From the NCBI GenBank assembly GCA_000024525.1, contig CP001769.1:6481001-6545000 (forward strand): a DNA stretch of 64,000 bases, given 5' to 3'. The notes under the pieces are model-generated. The model saw only the letters and a list, made by a program, of their open reading frames with translations. It was not told where the DNA came from and made no database searches. The position numbers and the translations under genes were made by a program. Of the stretch, positions 52,540 to 61,964 are shown piece after piece; position 1 is the first letter of the stretch, and each line of letters opens with the position of its first letter. Source of the stretch: Spirosoma linguale DSM 74 (lineage in GTDB: Bacteria > Bacteroidota > Bacteroidia > Cytophagales > Spirosomataceae).

Positions 52540-52911
52540 ATGCTTAACGTACAGGAACTAGATAAATTTGTCACGCATCAGGCCCAATTGAACGACGACA
52601 GCAAGGAACCAGTTGTGCTGGTCAACCTATTTCATGTAGCACCGGAGCAGGGCGATGAGTTGATGGTGGTTTGGGGCGATATTCTCCGCTCGTTCCGCTC
52701 GACGCCGGGCTTTATTTCGGCGCAATTTCATCGGGGCACTGCCGAAAGCGGTACCTTTCTAAACTATTCTGTCTGGGAGAGCGTAGCCCATTATCAGGCA
52801 GCCTTCGAAAACCCGGTGTTCCGCCAAAAGTTACCAAATTATCCGGATGGGGCGGTGGCCAGCCCGCATCTGTTTCGTAAGGTGGCTATCCAAAATGTGT
52901 GCGTCGCTTAG
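52540..52911 (+). CDS. antibiotic biosynthesis monooxygenase-domain protein
   Basis: 123 residues with the ABM ferredoxin-like fold: VVLVNLFHVAPEQGDELM, then the GFISAQFHRG and FLNYSVWESVAHYQAAF segments. Members are cofactor-free or heme-degrading oxygenases. It faces the AraC gene across 150 bases and is followed after 36 bases by an NmrA-like reductase. The pair is probably one regulated operon for detoxifying quinones or aldehydes (inference). Confidence 0.85.
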   Translation: MLNVQELDKFVTHQAQLNDDSKEPVVLVNLFHVAPEQGDELMVVWGDILRSFRSTPGFISAQFHRGTAESGTFLNYSVWESVAHYQAAFENPVFRQKLPNYPDGAVASPHLFRKVAIQNVCVA

Positions 52912-52947
52912 CAATCTCCGCACTGCAACCGTTTAAACTACCTAAAC

Positions 52948-53862
52948 ATGAAAAATACAATAGCAGTAGCTGGTGCTACGGGCGATCTGGGCGAACGAAT
53001 TGTTAAGGCTTTGATAGACCGGGGCGCCGATGTGCGCGCGCTGGTTCGCGCCAGCAGCAACAGCGCAAAAACTAACGAACTCGAAAAAATGGGGGTTCAG
53101 ATCGTCAAGCTCGGGGCGTGGACCGTCAATGAACTAACGGAAGCCTGCCGGGGCGTTTCCTGCGTCGTGTCGGCTCTGTCGGGCCTGCGCGAAACGGTCA
53201 TTGATGCCCAGAAAGCACTGCTCGATGCGGCCGTGGCGGCTGGCGTTCCTCGCTTCATTCCATCCGATTATTCGATTGATTTCACTAAGCTTCCGGCTGG
53301 ACGAAACCGCAATCTGGATTTAAGACGGGAATTTCACGCTTATCTCGACAAAGCACCCATTGCTGCTACCACCATTTTCAACGGTGCCTTTGCCGATATG
53401 ATTACGGGGCAGATGCCCATCATTCTCTTCAAGCTACACCGGGTTATGGTTTGGGGCAATGCGGATCAGCGCATGGACTTCACCACGAAGGATGATACGG
53501 CCGCCTTTACGGCGAGTGCGGCACTGGACAACTCGACACCCCGCTTTCTGCGCATCGCCGGTGATCAACTGAGCATTCGGGAGCTGACCGGGGTGGTAAG
53601 TGACGTAACCGGCGAGAAATACACTGTATTACGGCCGGGTGGGCTGGGGGCGCTCAGCACCGTTATTACCATTGCCCGTTTTGTGGCCCCCGGCGGAGAC
53701 GATATTTACCCCGCCTGGCAGGGTATGCAGTACATGCGCGATATGCTGGACGGACGGGGTAAAGCCGCAACCGTCGACAATGATCGCTATCCGAATCTGC
53801 ACTGGCATACCATCAAAGATGTGCTAACCGGGTTTGTGGCGAGCGGTGCGGCTCAGCCCTAA
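52948..53862 (+). CDS. NmrA-like NAD(P)H-binding reductase
   Basis: 304 residues. Rossmann motif AGATGDLGERIVKAL near the start, the RALVRASSNSAK segment that binds the NADP phosphate, and the FIPSDYSIDF active-site strand seen in aromatic alcohol reductase/isoflavone reductase-like enzymes. Catalytic Tyr/Lys of classical SDRs are absent, as in NmrA types. It is likely co-transcribed with the monooxygenase. Confidence 0.85.
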   Translation: MKNTIAVAGATGDLGERIVKALIDRGADVRALVRASSNSAKTNELEKMGVQIVKLGAWTVNELTEACRGVSCVVSALSGLRETVIDAQKALLDAAVAAGVPRFIPSDYSIDFTKLPAGRNRNLDLRREFHAYLDKAPIAATTIFNGAFADMITGQMPIILFKLHRVMVWGNADQRMDFTTKDDTAAFTASAALDNSTPRFLRIAGDQLSIRELTGVVSDVTGEKYTVLRPGGLGALSTVITIARFVAPGGDDIYPAWQGMQYMRDMLDGRGKAATVDNDRYPNLHWHTIKDVLTGFVASGAAQP

Positions 53863-53872
53863 TGGCTAAAAC

Positions 53873-55201
53873 TTAATTTACGAGTTTATGGTTGACGGCT
53901 ACGTTTTTGAGCGTAAACCCGTTAACTACCGTTTTGTCAATGGCCGCGTTTTTACTCTCGACCACCAGGTTCTCGAACGTAAAATTAGAGAGCTTATTAT
54001 GCTCCGAAGGAGCAACATCAAAGAACGTATCGCAGGTAAGCTCAATGTTTTTAAGGCTTACGTGGTCTGAATAGGAAAGCGGTATGTCCGGGCGGCCCTG
54101 CAAATCAAAAAACTGCGTCCAGGGCTTCACATATAGGAGGCTATGGGCCTGACCTTTTATGTTTTCGACCCGGATGTATTCGTACAGTTGGGGCGTATCG
54201 GGCCGCATTTTAAGCCACAAGACCCGGTCGGCCTCGCTCACGTGACAGTTCCGCATGATGATGTTCCGGTTATGAATGGCTTCACTGCCGCAGGTAAGCG
54301 CCGAATGGCAAAAGCCAAACTCACAGCCTTCAATGATAATATTGGTGTTGGCTCCATTGCCGGGTTGCCGGTCGGCCCAGGGGCCTTTGCCGCCTTTGAG
54401 GGCAATAGCGTCGTCATTGACCGACATGTAGCATCCTTTGATGAGCACGTTTGAACAGGCGTCGATATCAATAGCGTCCGTACTCGGTGCTTTCACGGGC
54501 TTGTACGGCGAATAAATATGCGCGTCGAGCACTTTCACGTTGGTGCACTGGTAGTAGTGGCTTGTCCAGAAGCCCGCATTATGAAGCTTTACATCCTGCA
54601 CCTGTACGTTGTTGCATTTCCAGATAAACACCAGCCGGGGGCGCGAAACCTCCAGATTTGTGCAGTTGGGGTTTTCTTTTCGTCGGGCCCAGAATGCCTC
54701 CCAGAAGCGTAACCCGTTGCCATCAATCGTCCCTTTTCCCGAAATTGTAAAACCGTCTACCTGATAAGCATTGACCAGCGCGGCAAAGTAATCTAGATTC
54801 TGGCCCTCCATCCGCGATGGTAGCTTTGGGTAATCGGCAATGTCGTTCGAGCCTTTGAGAACGGCCCCTTCTGCGAGGTGCAGATGGGTTTTGGGTTTGA
54901 AAAACAACGCCCCGCTCATAAACGTACCCTTCGGAATGACAACTATGCCCCCACCGTTGCGGGCTGCCAGGTCAATTACCTTCTGAATGGCTTCGGTCTG
55001 AACACGTGTGCTGTCTGACCCTACTCCATAGTCCGTAATCACGTACCGCTTGCCGAGTTGGCTAAGGCTTACCTTCCGAACTGTTGTAAACCAGTTACTG
55101 ATCGGACTTCCATCCGGAAATGAGGTTTTCTCTACCTTCTGTGCCCAAAGCGGTGCACTTATCACCACCGCACACAACAGTGCAACTAATCTTGTCGTCA
55201 T
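53873..55201 (-). CDS. family 28 glycoside hydrolase (polygalacturonase-like)
   Basis: 442 residues with a signal peptide (LVALLCAVVISAPLWAQ). It has the right-handed beta-helix repeats of GH28: STDAIDIDACSNVLIKGC, SVNDDAIALKGG (the catalytic Asp pair), CGSEAIHNRNI, and LWLKMRPDT in place of the RIK motif. It would cleave galacturonan or rhamnogalacturonan outside the cytoplasm. It is next to a sulfatase on the same strand, suggesting breakdown of an acidic or sulfated polysaccharide. Confidence 0.9.
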   Translation of the reverse strand: MTTRLVALLCAVVISAPLWAQKVEKTSFPDGSPISNWFTTVRKVSLSQLGKRYVITDYGVGSDSTRVQTEAIQKVIDLAARNGGGIVVIPKGTFMSGALFFKPKTHLHLAEGAVLKGSNDIADYPKLPSRMEGQNLDYFAALVNAYQVDGFTISGKGTIDGNGLRFWEAFWARRKENPNCTNLEVSRPRLVFIWKCNNVQVQDVKLHNAGFWTSHYYQCTNVKVLDAHIYSPYKPVKAPSTDAIDIDACSNVLIKGCYMSVNDDAIALKGGKGPWADRQPGNGANTNIIIEGCEFGFCHSALTCGSEAIHNRNIIMRNCHVSEADRVLWLKMRPDTPQLYEYIRVENIKGQAHSLLYVKPWTQFFDLQGRPDIPLSYSDHVSLKNIELTCDTFFDVAPSEHNKLSNFTFENLVVESKNAAIDKTVVNGFTLKNVAVNHKLVN

Positions 55202-55263
55202 ACTAACCAGGTCTTACGCACCAAATTTGCGCTTAAAGAGACAATATACCTGCCTACAATGAT

Positions 55264-55312
55264 TTGTCTCTCCTGCCCTTTCCTGTACAGTCAGGAAAGA
55301 GAGGAGAGACAA
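55264..55312 (-). terminator. long hairpin between sulfatase and GH28 genes
   Basis: TTGTCTCTCCT pairs with AGGAGAGACAA, and inside it CTTTCCTG pairs with CAGGAAAG, giving about 19 pairs with a small bulge. It lies between the sulfatase stop and the GH28 start, on the minus transcript. It may stop the sulfatase transcript. Confidence 0.55.
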
Positions 55313-55378
55313 GGTAGTTTGATCAGGATACATTTGCCAACGTCGGTTCGGTTCAGCCCGAATTGGTCGGCGAATTTA

Positions 55379-57061
55379 CTACTGCGGATTTGCGGCCATC
55401 AACTTGAGTGCTTCCTCATCTTTGTACTTAATGATTTGGTCCTTCAACTGCTTTTTCAGCAGAGCCGTTACTTTTTCGTAGCCTTTCTGACCGTACACAT
55501 TGTTAAGATTCTGGGGGTCTTTCTGGATGTCGTACAGTTCCCAAAAGTCTTCCGGGCCGTAAAAACGAGCCAGCGTGTACTGAGCCGTACGCAACCCGAA
55601 ATGGGGCGAGACATGGTGCGGCTGTGGGTACTCATAATAGTGGTAGTAAGCCTGATTTCGCCAGTCGTTTTTGCCGCCGGTCAGCAGCGGCAGGAACGAT
55701 TCGCCCTGCACATAGTCGGGAACACGCGTGCCCGTCAGGCTCAATAAGGTGGGGGCCCAATCGACATTCGATACGACCTGCTTCACCTGACTGCCCGGTT
55801 TGATAACGCCCGGATACCGGATTACAAACGGCGTTTTCAGGGATTCCTCATAAATCCACCGCTTATCGAACCAGCCGTGTTCGCCCAGGTAAAAGCCCTG
55901 ATCGGAGGTGTATACGACTACGGTATTTTTAGCCAGTCCGCTTTTATCCAGGTAATCGAGCAGCTTGCCGATGTTGCGATCCAGCGAGTTGGCGGTAGAC
56001 AGATAATCTTTCAGATAACGCTGATATTTCCACTCCGCCAGGGCTTTACCGGTCAGCTTTTTATCGGCAAACTCCTTACTGATTTTGCCATAATAGCTGG
56101 AAAAGGCTTTTTTCTGTTCGGGGTTCAGGCGTCGGTACGAGCCTTCCCGAACGTAGGTGTCCAGCTGTTTTTCCTGCGCCGGGGTAGGTTGATTGGACCC
56201 GTAAAACGCCTTCCGAAAGTCGGCCTTTTCCTGCTCCATCGTGGCTTCATCAGCCTCATATTTAACATCGACTTTCAGATCTGCTCTCAGATTCATTGAC
56301 TTGTCGATGCTCATTTCCTGCTTTTGAGCCGCTAACCGACCCTCATAGTCGTCATAAAACGTGGGCGGTATAGGAAACGTGACGTTGTCGTAAGCGCCTA
56401 AATCCTCCACAGCGGGCATCCACTCACGGTGGGTCGCTTTGTGACCAACCACCAGAAAGAAAGGTTTCGCCGTATCGCGGTGAGCGAGCCAGTCGGTGGA
56501 GAGGCTCGTTACGACATCGGTCACGTAACCCATGTGCCGGGTCGTTTTGTTATTGGAGTCGACAAAATCCGAATTGTAATAATTGCCATGCCCCGGCAGA
56601 ATATTCAGGTAATCGAATCCGTGGGGCAGGCTCCCCAGGTGCATTTTGCCGATCCAGGCCGTTTGGTAGCCGTTCTTTTGCAACTCCTCAGTGAAAACCG
56701 GCTGGCTGATATCGAATACCTTTTCGTTGAATTTGTATCCGTTCCGGTGCGAGAACTGGCCAGTCAGCAAGGTAGCGCGACTGGGGCCGCAGATCGAGTT
56801 GGCCACAACATTGTTATAAAGAATGGCTCCTTCCCGGGCAATTCGGTCGATGTTGGGCGTTTTAGCCAGTTTGCTGCCATACGCACTGATGGCCTGTGAT
56901 GTGTGATCGTCAGAAATGATGAAAATCACATTAGGTCGCTGTTGAGCCGCACGGTTGGGTTGAGGCTCCTCCAGCGGAACAGGGGTGTAGCCGGGTATAG
57001 CCAGCAGCAGAGCCACGGCAGTTGCACCCAGCAGCGAGCGAAAAACGGTCGGTTTACTCAT
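55379..57061 (-). CDS. type I sulfatase, exported
   Basis: 560 residues with a signal-like N-terminus. The sulfatase core is clear: NVIFIISDDHTSQAI (metal Asp pair), and NSICGPSRATLLTG with the C-x-P-S-R motif where Cys becomes formylglycine. Further metal and His residues lie in VVVYTSDQGFYLGEHGWFDKR. It removes sulfate esters from glycans in the periplasm. It requires a formylglycine-generating enzyme, not seen in the window. The neighbours are GH28 and a remnant of another sulfatase. Confidence 0.93.
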   Translation of the reverse strand: MSKPTVFRSLLGATAVALLLAIPGYTPVPLEEPQPNRAAQQRPNVIFIISDDHTSQAISAYGSKLAKTPNIDRIAREGAILYNNVVANSICGPSRATLLTGQFSHRNGYKFNEKVFDISQPVFTEELQKNGYQTAWIGKMHLGSLPHGFDYLNILPGHGNYYNSDFVDSNNKTTRHMGYVTDVVTSLSTDWLAHRDTAKPFFLVVGHKATHREWMPAVEDLGAYDNVTFPIPPTFYDDYEGRLAAQKQEMSIDKSMNLRADLKVDVKYEADEATMEQEKADFRKAFYGSNQPTPAQEKQLDTYVREGSYRRLNPEQKKAFSSYYGKISKEFADKKLTGKALAEWKYQRYLKDYLSTANSLDRNIGKLLDYLDKSGLAKNTVVVYTSDQGFYLGEHGWFDKRWIYEESLKTPFVIRYPGVIKPGSQVKQVVSNVDWAPTLLSLTGTRVPDYVQGESFLPLLTGGKNDWRNQAYYHYYEYPQPHHVSPHFGLRTAQYTLARFYGPEDFWELYDIQKDPQNLNNVYGQKGYEKVTALLKKQLKDQIIKYKDEEALKLMAANPQ

Positions 57062-57144
57062 TGATTAGCAGGTTAGATAAAACGTAATGCCAGCGACCGA
57101 AGCCGGGCAATTCGTCTTTGGTGAAAAGAGCATGATATAGTTAA

Positions 57145-57445
57145 GGCAAAATCATCTGGATTTTACGCAGCGAAACCCAAGGTTATTACTACCACTTGTT
57201 ACTTCGCCCTTACCGCGACTACCGGCTTTATAGCGAACGCAGTATTGATCGCTGCGTAAAAATGCTACCCGACGAATCGCCGACGAGCGCGAGGGTATTC
57301 CGCTGGCGGCACAATGGGCCATACTATCGCTTAAAGCCACAGATGACCGTTATGAGGTTGCAGCCGACTGGCACCCCCAAATTGTGATACTAAGGGCGCA
57401 GCCGATCCAGCCAACAACACGATGTAAATACGTCATTGAATTGTG
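57145..57445 (+). pseudogene. possible frameshifted coding remnant, unidentified
   Basis: Two overlapping frames show coding-like composition: 57145-57300 (RSETQGYYYHLLLRPYRDYR) and then another frame ending at about 57445 (DEREGIPLAAQWAIL). Neither has a good start, and the switch suggests a frameshift. I do not recognise a family. This is the only content I see in the gap between the two sulfatase features. Confidence 0.25.
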
Positions 57446-57491
57446 AAGTTGTAACGTCGAGTGGACTGATTAACTAAAAGTGAGGCTGGAT

Positions 57492-57749
57492 TTATTTTTC
57501 GTCACTTCTTCCCGCCAACCGGGTTTGTTTACCGCTTCGATGCTGCAAGTCGTCGCCCAGTGCCTCCCGACTTTGTTCGGCTATTTTTTCCAGCCGTTCA
57601 ACAATATCGGGGTGTTGCTCACGCACATCGTAGCGGTCACCGGGGTTACGCCGAAGGTTGTAGCGTGCCATCGGAAAAGCGTAGTTTTCGTCGGTCTTGC
57701 CGCGTAAACCACCTCGGACGGTTAAGATGATGACTGGCAGCATTACCAA
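57492..57749 (-). pseudogene. C-terminal fragment of a second sulfatase
   Basis: Up to 85 residues. The segment YNLRRNPGDRYDVREQHPDI and the following VERLEKIAEQSREALGDDL are the typical tail of type I sulfatases. Nothing upstream in the same frame (57750-58005) carries the catalytic core. It is thus a remnant of a larger gene that once stood upstream of the present sulfatase, probably lost by deletion. A start codon at 57749 is not meaningful. Confidence 0.75.
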
Positions 57750-58005
57750 AGGGCTCCGGGGAGTTCATGAGCAGGATAGTAGGGGTAACTACGTAGTAAG
57801 AGTGTTTCCTGACCAAATACCCTTGCTTACTTTACGATTATTTTACAAAAATTATAAAAACAATACCACAACAGAGCTCAATTTCGCTAACTTATCAAGA
57901 AATGATTACCTGATCGATCTTTAGTACGACTAAGGCTATACAGTCAAATAACCTGTTCATTTTAGTCAAATCAGTTTTCATTTTTTACCTCAACGAACCA
58001 CGTAT

Positions 58006-58476
58006 ATGATACAGCAGCGAAGAAACAACACTGTTTATACCGGAATCGCCTTGTCAATTTACACGCTCCTGATTGGTTTGGCAGTAGCCTGTAGCCAGCG
58101 AACGCAGGCCACTCAGTCAGGCCAGGCAACCAGCCAATCCCCAATTGAGGGGGAAGTTTTTACGGTTGTGGAGGTACCTCCAAGTTTTCCGGGTGGCAAT
58201 GCCCGGCTCAGCAGCTACCTACAGGAGAATTTGCGCTATCCTGAAGCAGCTATAAAAGCGAAAGTTCAGGGTAAAGTATTCGTCTCATTTCTGGTGATGA
58301 AAGAAGGTACTATACGGGATGTAACTATTTTAAAAGGCTATAGCTATGGCATTAATGAAGAAGCGATCCGCTTAATACAGGCCATGCCAACCTGGGTACC
58401 CGGCAAGCAGGCTGGCCACGCTGTAAATGTAAAATATAACCTGGTTGTTCCTTTTGAATTAGCCAGTCTAAAATAA
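58006..58476 (+). CDS. TonB C-terminal domain lipoprotein
   Basis: 156 residues. A lipoprotein-like signal (LLIGLAVAC, Cys about 29) is followed by a TonB C-terminal domain: PPSFPGGNARLSSYLQENLRY, then VFVSFLVMKEGTIRDVTILK and the final YNLVVPFEL strand. A membrane-anchored TonB without a proline spacer and without ExbBD is unusual, so this may be a sensor- or antisigma-like TonB-domain protein. It stands alone. Confidence 0.8.
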   Translation: MIQQRRNNTVYTGIALSIYTLLIGLAVACSQRTQATQSGQATSQSPIEGEVFTVVEVPPSFPGGNARLSSYLQENLRYPEAAIKAKVQGKVFVSFLVMKEGTIRDVTILKGYSYGINEEAIRLIQAMPTWVPGKQAGHAVNVKYNLVVPFELASLK

Positions 58477-58500
58477 GCTGGTCGACTTTATTGTACGAAC

Positions 58501-58553
58501 CTTAACGACGAATACCCGTCCCTTTCGTTTGGAGACGGGTATTCGTCGTTAAG
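58501..58553 (+). terminator. strong hairpin after the TonB-domain gene
   Basis: A perfect 20-bp stem (58501-58520 and 58534-58553) has a 13-base loop. No T run follows. The remaining gap to 58785 is AT-rich with no gene or clear promoter. The loop shares CTTTCGTTTGGA with the left arm of the hairpin at 42348. Confidence 0.6.
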
Positions 58554-58785
58554 CCGATTAAGTCTGGTAGATAAGATACTGTATATCAGCTACAAGCAAT
58601 TGACAACCCCGTATTAGTTATTATCCTTAAAAAGACAGAAAAATAAGTTTAACCATGTCGAGTAAAGACCTTATTAAACGAAATCTTATTAATTACAAGA
58701 TCACTATATATCAATTTATTATCCTTATTTGCGCAAAAGCAACCGCTTACATGTTCAAATTATAATAAACTCCTGATCTGTATAC

Positions 58786-59328
58786 ATGAACACAAATGCC
58801 ATTGTCATTTGGCTCACTGGCTTATCGGGGGCTGGGAAAACAACGATTGCTCAGGAGCTGGTCCGGCAGTTATCCCGGCAGGGCGTTAAAGCCTGCAACC
58901 TGGATGGGGATCAGCTGCGAAAGGGGTTAAATGCCAATTTATCCTACAGTGAAGCCGACCGGACCGAGAACGTCAGGCGGACGGCGGAAGTAGCGAAACT
59001 AATGGCCGACAACGGAATAGTGCCCATTGTATCCCTGATAAGTCCTACCCAGGCGATGCGATCCTTAGCCCGGTCTATAGTATCCGACCACCGTTTTGTG
59101 CTCGTTTATGTCAATGCGCCCTTAGCCCTTTGCGAACAGCGGGACGTAAAGCAGCTTTATAAAAAAGCCAGACTAGGCCTCGTCACCCAGTTTACAGGAA
59201 TTGACGCAGCCTACGAAGCACCCCACGATTACGATATCGAACTGCTGACCGCCTATCAGGATGTACTAACCTGCACGGCCTCTATTCAGCAATATATAAC
59301 TCATGCTTACTCAACAATTGATCAATAA
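58786..59328 (+). CDS. cysC: adenylyl-sulfate kinase
   Basis: 180 residues. Walker A GLSGAGKTT near residue 11, the GDQLRKGLNANLSYSEADR segment that binds APS, and VNAPLALCEQRDVKQLYKKA are the standard APS kinase motifs. It makes PAPS, the sulfate donor of sulfotransferases. The next two genes are sulfotransferase-like, which fits. No ATP sulfurylase gene is in the window. Confidence 0.93.
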   Translation: MNTNAIVIWLTGLSGAGKTTIAQELVRQLSRQGVKACNLDGDQLRKGLNANLSYSEADRTENVRRTAEVAKLMADNGIVPIVSLISPTQAMRSLARSIVSDHRFVLVYVNAPLALCEQRDVKQLYKKARLGLVTQFTGIDAAYEAPHDYDIELLTAYQDVLTCTASIQQYITHAYSTIDQ

Positions 59329-60148
59329 GCACCTTCCTACCCGGATTGGCCAACGCTGGAGACGCCTGAAGACCCAGACCTGGGGTCGGCTCACGGCTGG
59401 CTGGCGTAAGATGCCTGATTTTCTGATTATTGGCGCTCAAAAGGCCGGCACGACGTCTCTGTTTCATTACCTGGCTCAGCATCCTGATCTGGCCATGCCC
59501 ATTGACAAAGAAATTCATTATTATGATGTCAACTACCAGAAAGGTATAAACTGGTATAAACAGTATTTTCCCCTGCGGTCCAGTGCCAGCTGTTCCGGGG
59601 AAGCAACCCCGTATTATCTATTTCATCCATTCGTGGCGAAACGCATAGCCCACGACATGCCGGGGGTCAAACTAATCGTCTGTTTACGCGATCCGGCGCT
59701 ACGCGCTTTTTCCCACTATCAGATGATGAAACGCTTCGGCATCGAATGGCTGACGTTTGAAGAAGCCATCGAGCAGGAGCCGGTTCGATACCAGCAGGGG
59801 CTAAGGGCCTTGACCATTGACCCATTGAAGCGCAGCCCCTTCCATCAGGATTTCTCTTATCTGTCCCGGGGGAAGTATGCCCGGCAGATTAGACAATGGC
59901 TTACGTATTTCCCTCGTGAGCAGTTTCTGTTCCTTTCCAGTGAGGAACTAGCCCGGCATCCGGCCCAGGCTCTGACACGGGTTTATACGTTTTTAGGCAT
60001 ACGCGCCCTGTTACCGACTGATCTCAGCCATCAGAACAAGGGGGATGCCGGTAGCATAAACCCCGAACTCCTCACCAGACTAAGAGCCTACTACCAGCGC
60101 GACCGTAAAGCAACCGAACAACTAACGGGTTTAAACTGGACGGACTAA
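59303..60148 (+). CDS. sulfotransferase
   Basis: 281 residues if started at ATG 59303 (overlap of 26 bases with cysC); a start at 59411 is also possible, just before the first motif. The 5'-phosphosulfate loop FLIIGAQKAGTTSLFHYL and the 3'-phosphate motif region (RDPALRAFSHYQMM) are present. This is the bacterial heparan/NodH-like sulfotransferase group. It would transfer sulfate from PAPS to a glycan or lipid. Confidence 0.9.
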   Translation: MLTQQLINKHLPTRIGQRWRRLKTQTWGRLTAGWRKMPDFLIIGAQKAGTTSLFHYLAQHPDLAMPIDKEIHYYDVNYQKGINWYKQYFPLRSSASCSGEATPYYLFHPFVAKRIAHDMPGVKLIVCLRDPALRAFSHYQMMKRFGIEWLTFEEAIEQEPVRYQQGLRALTIDPLKRSPFHQDFSYLSRGKYARQIRQWLTYFPREQFLFLSSEELARHPAQALTRVYTFLGIRALLPTDLSHQNKGDAGSINPELLTRLRAYYQRDRKATEQLTGLNWTD

Positions 60149-60150
60149 CG

Positions 60151-60981
60151 ATGCAGCCAAAGCGTATTTTATTTACTTTAGGAATGCACCGTTCGGGCAC
60201 TTCGCTGTTAGCCAGCTGGCTGCAGGACTGTGGCTTGTTTATCGGAGAAAACCTGCTTCCGGCCGCCATTGGCAACAAGAAAGGCCACTTTGAAGATGTT
60301 CGGTTTCTTAACCTCCACCAGCGTGTACTTGGAGAACTTAGTCCCATCAAACGCTGGTACCAGCCGACTGTCGATTTCACTCAGGTTGCCCGCCAGCTTA
60401 TTCAGGATAACAACCGTCGGCATAACCAATGGTCCTGGAAAGACCCCCGTACCTGCCTTCTGCTACCAGCATGGGAATCCTTATTACCCGACGCCAAAGC
60501 GATCATTATATTTCGGCATTATGCTCAGGTAACCGATTCATTAATTCGTCGACTACAGGAGATCAACCGGACTCGTAAAAACAGGCTTATTGCTGCCTGG
60601 AACCGGTGGACCCGGCGGTACGAAAGTGCGGCCTTCGCCGATGAATGCCTTTTGCGGTGGATTACTTATAATGAACATATCCTCGACTATGTGGCGAGGA
60701 AAGCCACTGGCGACTATGTGGTGGTGGAAGTATCCTCCCTTGTCCGGCATGATCGGGCCATTTATCAGCGATTAGTTGCGGACATGGGTTTTGTATTGAC
60801 CTTCAGGCCGCTCACCGGCGTCTTCGATGGCCAGATGATCCGAACGGACGTCGAGAACCAACTACCCTGTTCGCCCCACCTGCTCCGTAAAGCCGACGCC
60901 ATCTACCAGCAGCTTCAGGCTCTGGAACTGGCAACGTTGACCGGCGGTGCCAATTCACGACTAAGGACATTAGATGTATGA
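60151..60981 (+). CDS. sulfotransferase-like P-loop protein
   Basis: 276 residues. The loop GMHRSGTSLLASWLQ near residue 11 and the WSWKDPRTCLLLPAWE and IIIFRH segments fit sulfotransferase-fold proteins of a different group than the upstream gene. It lies 2 bases after that gene and overlaps the next by 4 bases, so it belongs to the same operon. It is probably a second sulfotransferase acting on another position. Confidence 0.8.
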   Translation: MQPKRILFTLGMHRSGTSLLASWLQDCGLFIGENLLPAAIGNKKGHFEDVRFLNLHQRVLGELSPIKRWYQPTVDFTQVARQLIQDNNRRHNQWSWKDPRTCLLLPAWESLLPDAKAIIIFRHYAQVTDSLIRRLQEINRTRKNRLIAAWNRWTRRYESAAFADECLLRWITYNEHILDYVARKATGDYVVVEVSSLVRHDRAIYQRLVADMGFVLTFRPLTGVFDGQMIRTDVENQLPCSPHLLRKADAIYQQLQALELATLTGGANSRLRTLDV

Positions 60982-61892
60982 ATCGGTTGGATTCAGTCAA
61001 CCCTCGGCCCCTGGTGTCCATTATGATGCCGGTCCGCAATATGGGTGGTAGCATTGATCGGGCCATCGCTTCGATTTTGTTGCAGACATACCCTCACTGG
61101 GAGCTTCTCATTATTAACGACGGCTCGACCGACCATACCCAGGCCGTGGTCAGCAGCTTTACCGACAACCGAATTCGCTGGGTATCCGATGATAACCAGC
61201 ACCTGGGTATTGCAAACCGGCTCAATCAGGCGATTGCGCTGAGTCGTGGGGCTTATCTGGCCCGTATGGATGCGGATGATGTGGCCTACCCGGAGCGGAT
61301 TGAAAAACAGGTAGAGTTTTTACACAAAAACTCCACGATTGACCTCTTAGGAACATCCTTTGTTCGGGTTGATGCCCAGGGCGAAGTAAGAAATGAAGCC
61401 CTATGCCCCCGCGAGCACGCTCAGATCTGTCAGAAGCTATGGATGGGGTTTCCTCTATCCCATCCCACCTGGATGGCTCGGGCGAACTGGTTTCGGGAAT
61501 GGGGCTATCGAAAGCGGTTCTTCAATTATGGCGGAGAAGATATCGATATACTTTTCAGAAGTTACCGAAGCAGCCGGTTTGCCTGTTTGCCGGAGATACT
61601 GCTGGCGTATAACCATGCCATTACCCTGCGCAAGTCGTCTATCTCCTTCTTACTGCTGTTCAGTATACTCTGCCGCCATCGGCTTTGGTACCAAGCTTTA
61701 CTGTGCGCGCTTATTATTCCAGTCCGAACGGTAATTGTCGTGCTGGTTAGTAATATAAGTCCAACAGTGTACAGCTACATTGCCAGTAGACGTAAAAAAG
61801 CGTCGGTAGCCACCAACGAACGCTGGCGCCAGTTACAGTCGGCGCTGTCGGCCTGGCTGTTTAAAAAGCCAGCGGAGTCAATTAACCGGTAG
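60978..61892 (+). CDS. family 2 glycosyltransferase
   Basis: 304 residues. Typical GT-A start (SIMMPVRNMGGSIDRAIASI), NDGSTDHT, and the metal-binding RMDADDVAYPERIEKQ. The C-terminal part has one or two hydrophobic segments (LLLFSILCRH, LLCALIIPVRTVIVV), so it may sit at the membrane. It probably adds a sugar to a surface glycan that the neighbouring enzymes sulfate. Confidence 0.92.
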   Translation: MNRLDSVNPRPLVSIMMPVRNMGGSIDRAIASILLQTYPHWELLIINDGSTDHTQAVVSSFTDNRIRWVSDDNQHLGIANRLNQAIALSRGAYLARMDADDVAYPERIEKQVEFLHKNSTIDLLGTSFVRVDAQGEVRNEALCPREHAQICQKLWMGFPLSHPTWMARANWFREWGYRKRFFNYGGEDIDILFRSYRSSRFACLPEILLAYNHAITLRKSSISFLLLFSILCRHRLWYQALLCALIIPVRTVIVVLVSNISPTVYSYIASRRKKASVATNERWRQLQSALSAWLFKKPAESINR

Positions 61893-61964
61893 CACCGGCC
61901 CGGCTTACGGACTTATGGCTACTAACCCTAGTTGGGGTGTGAAGCCGTTACGGCGTGTTTTCAG

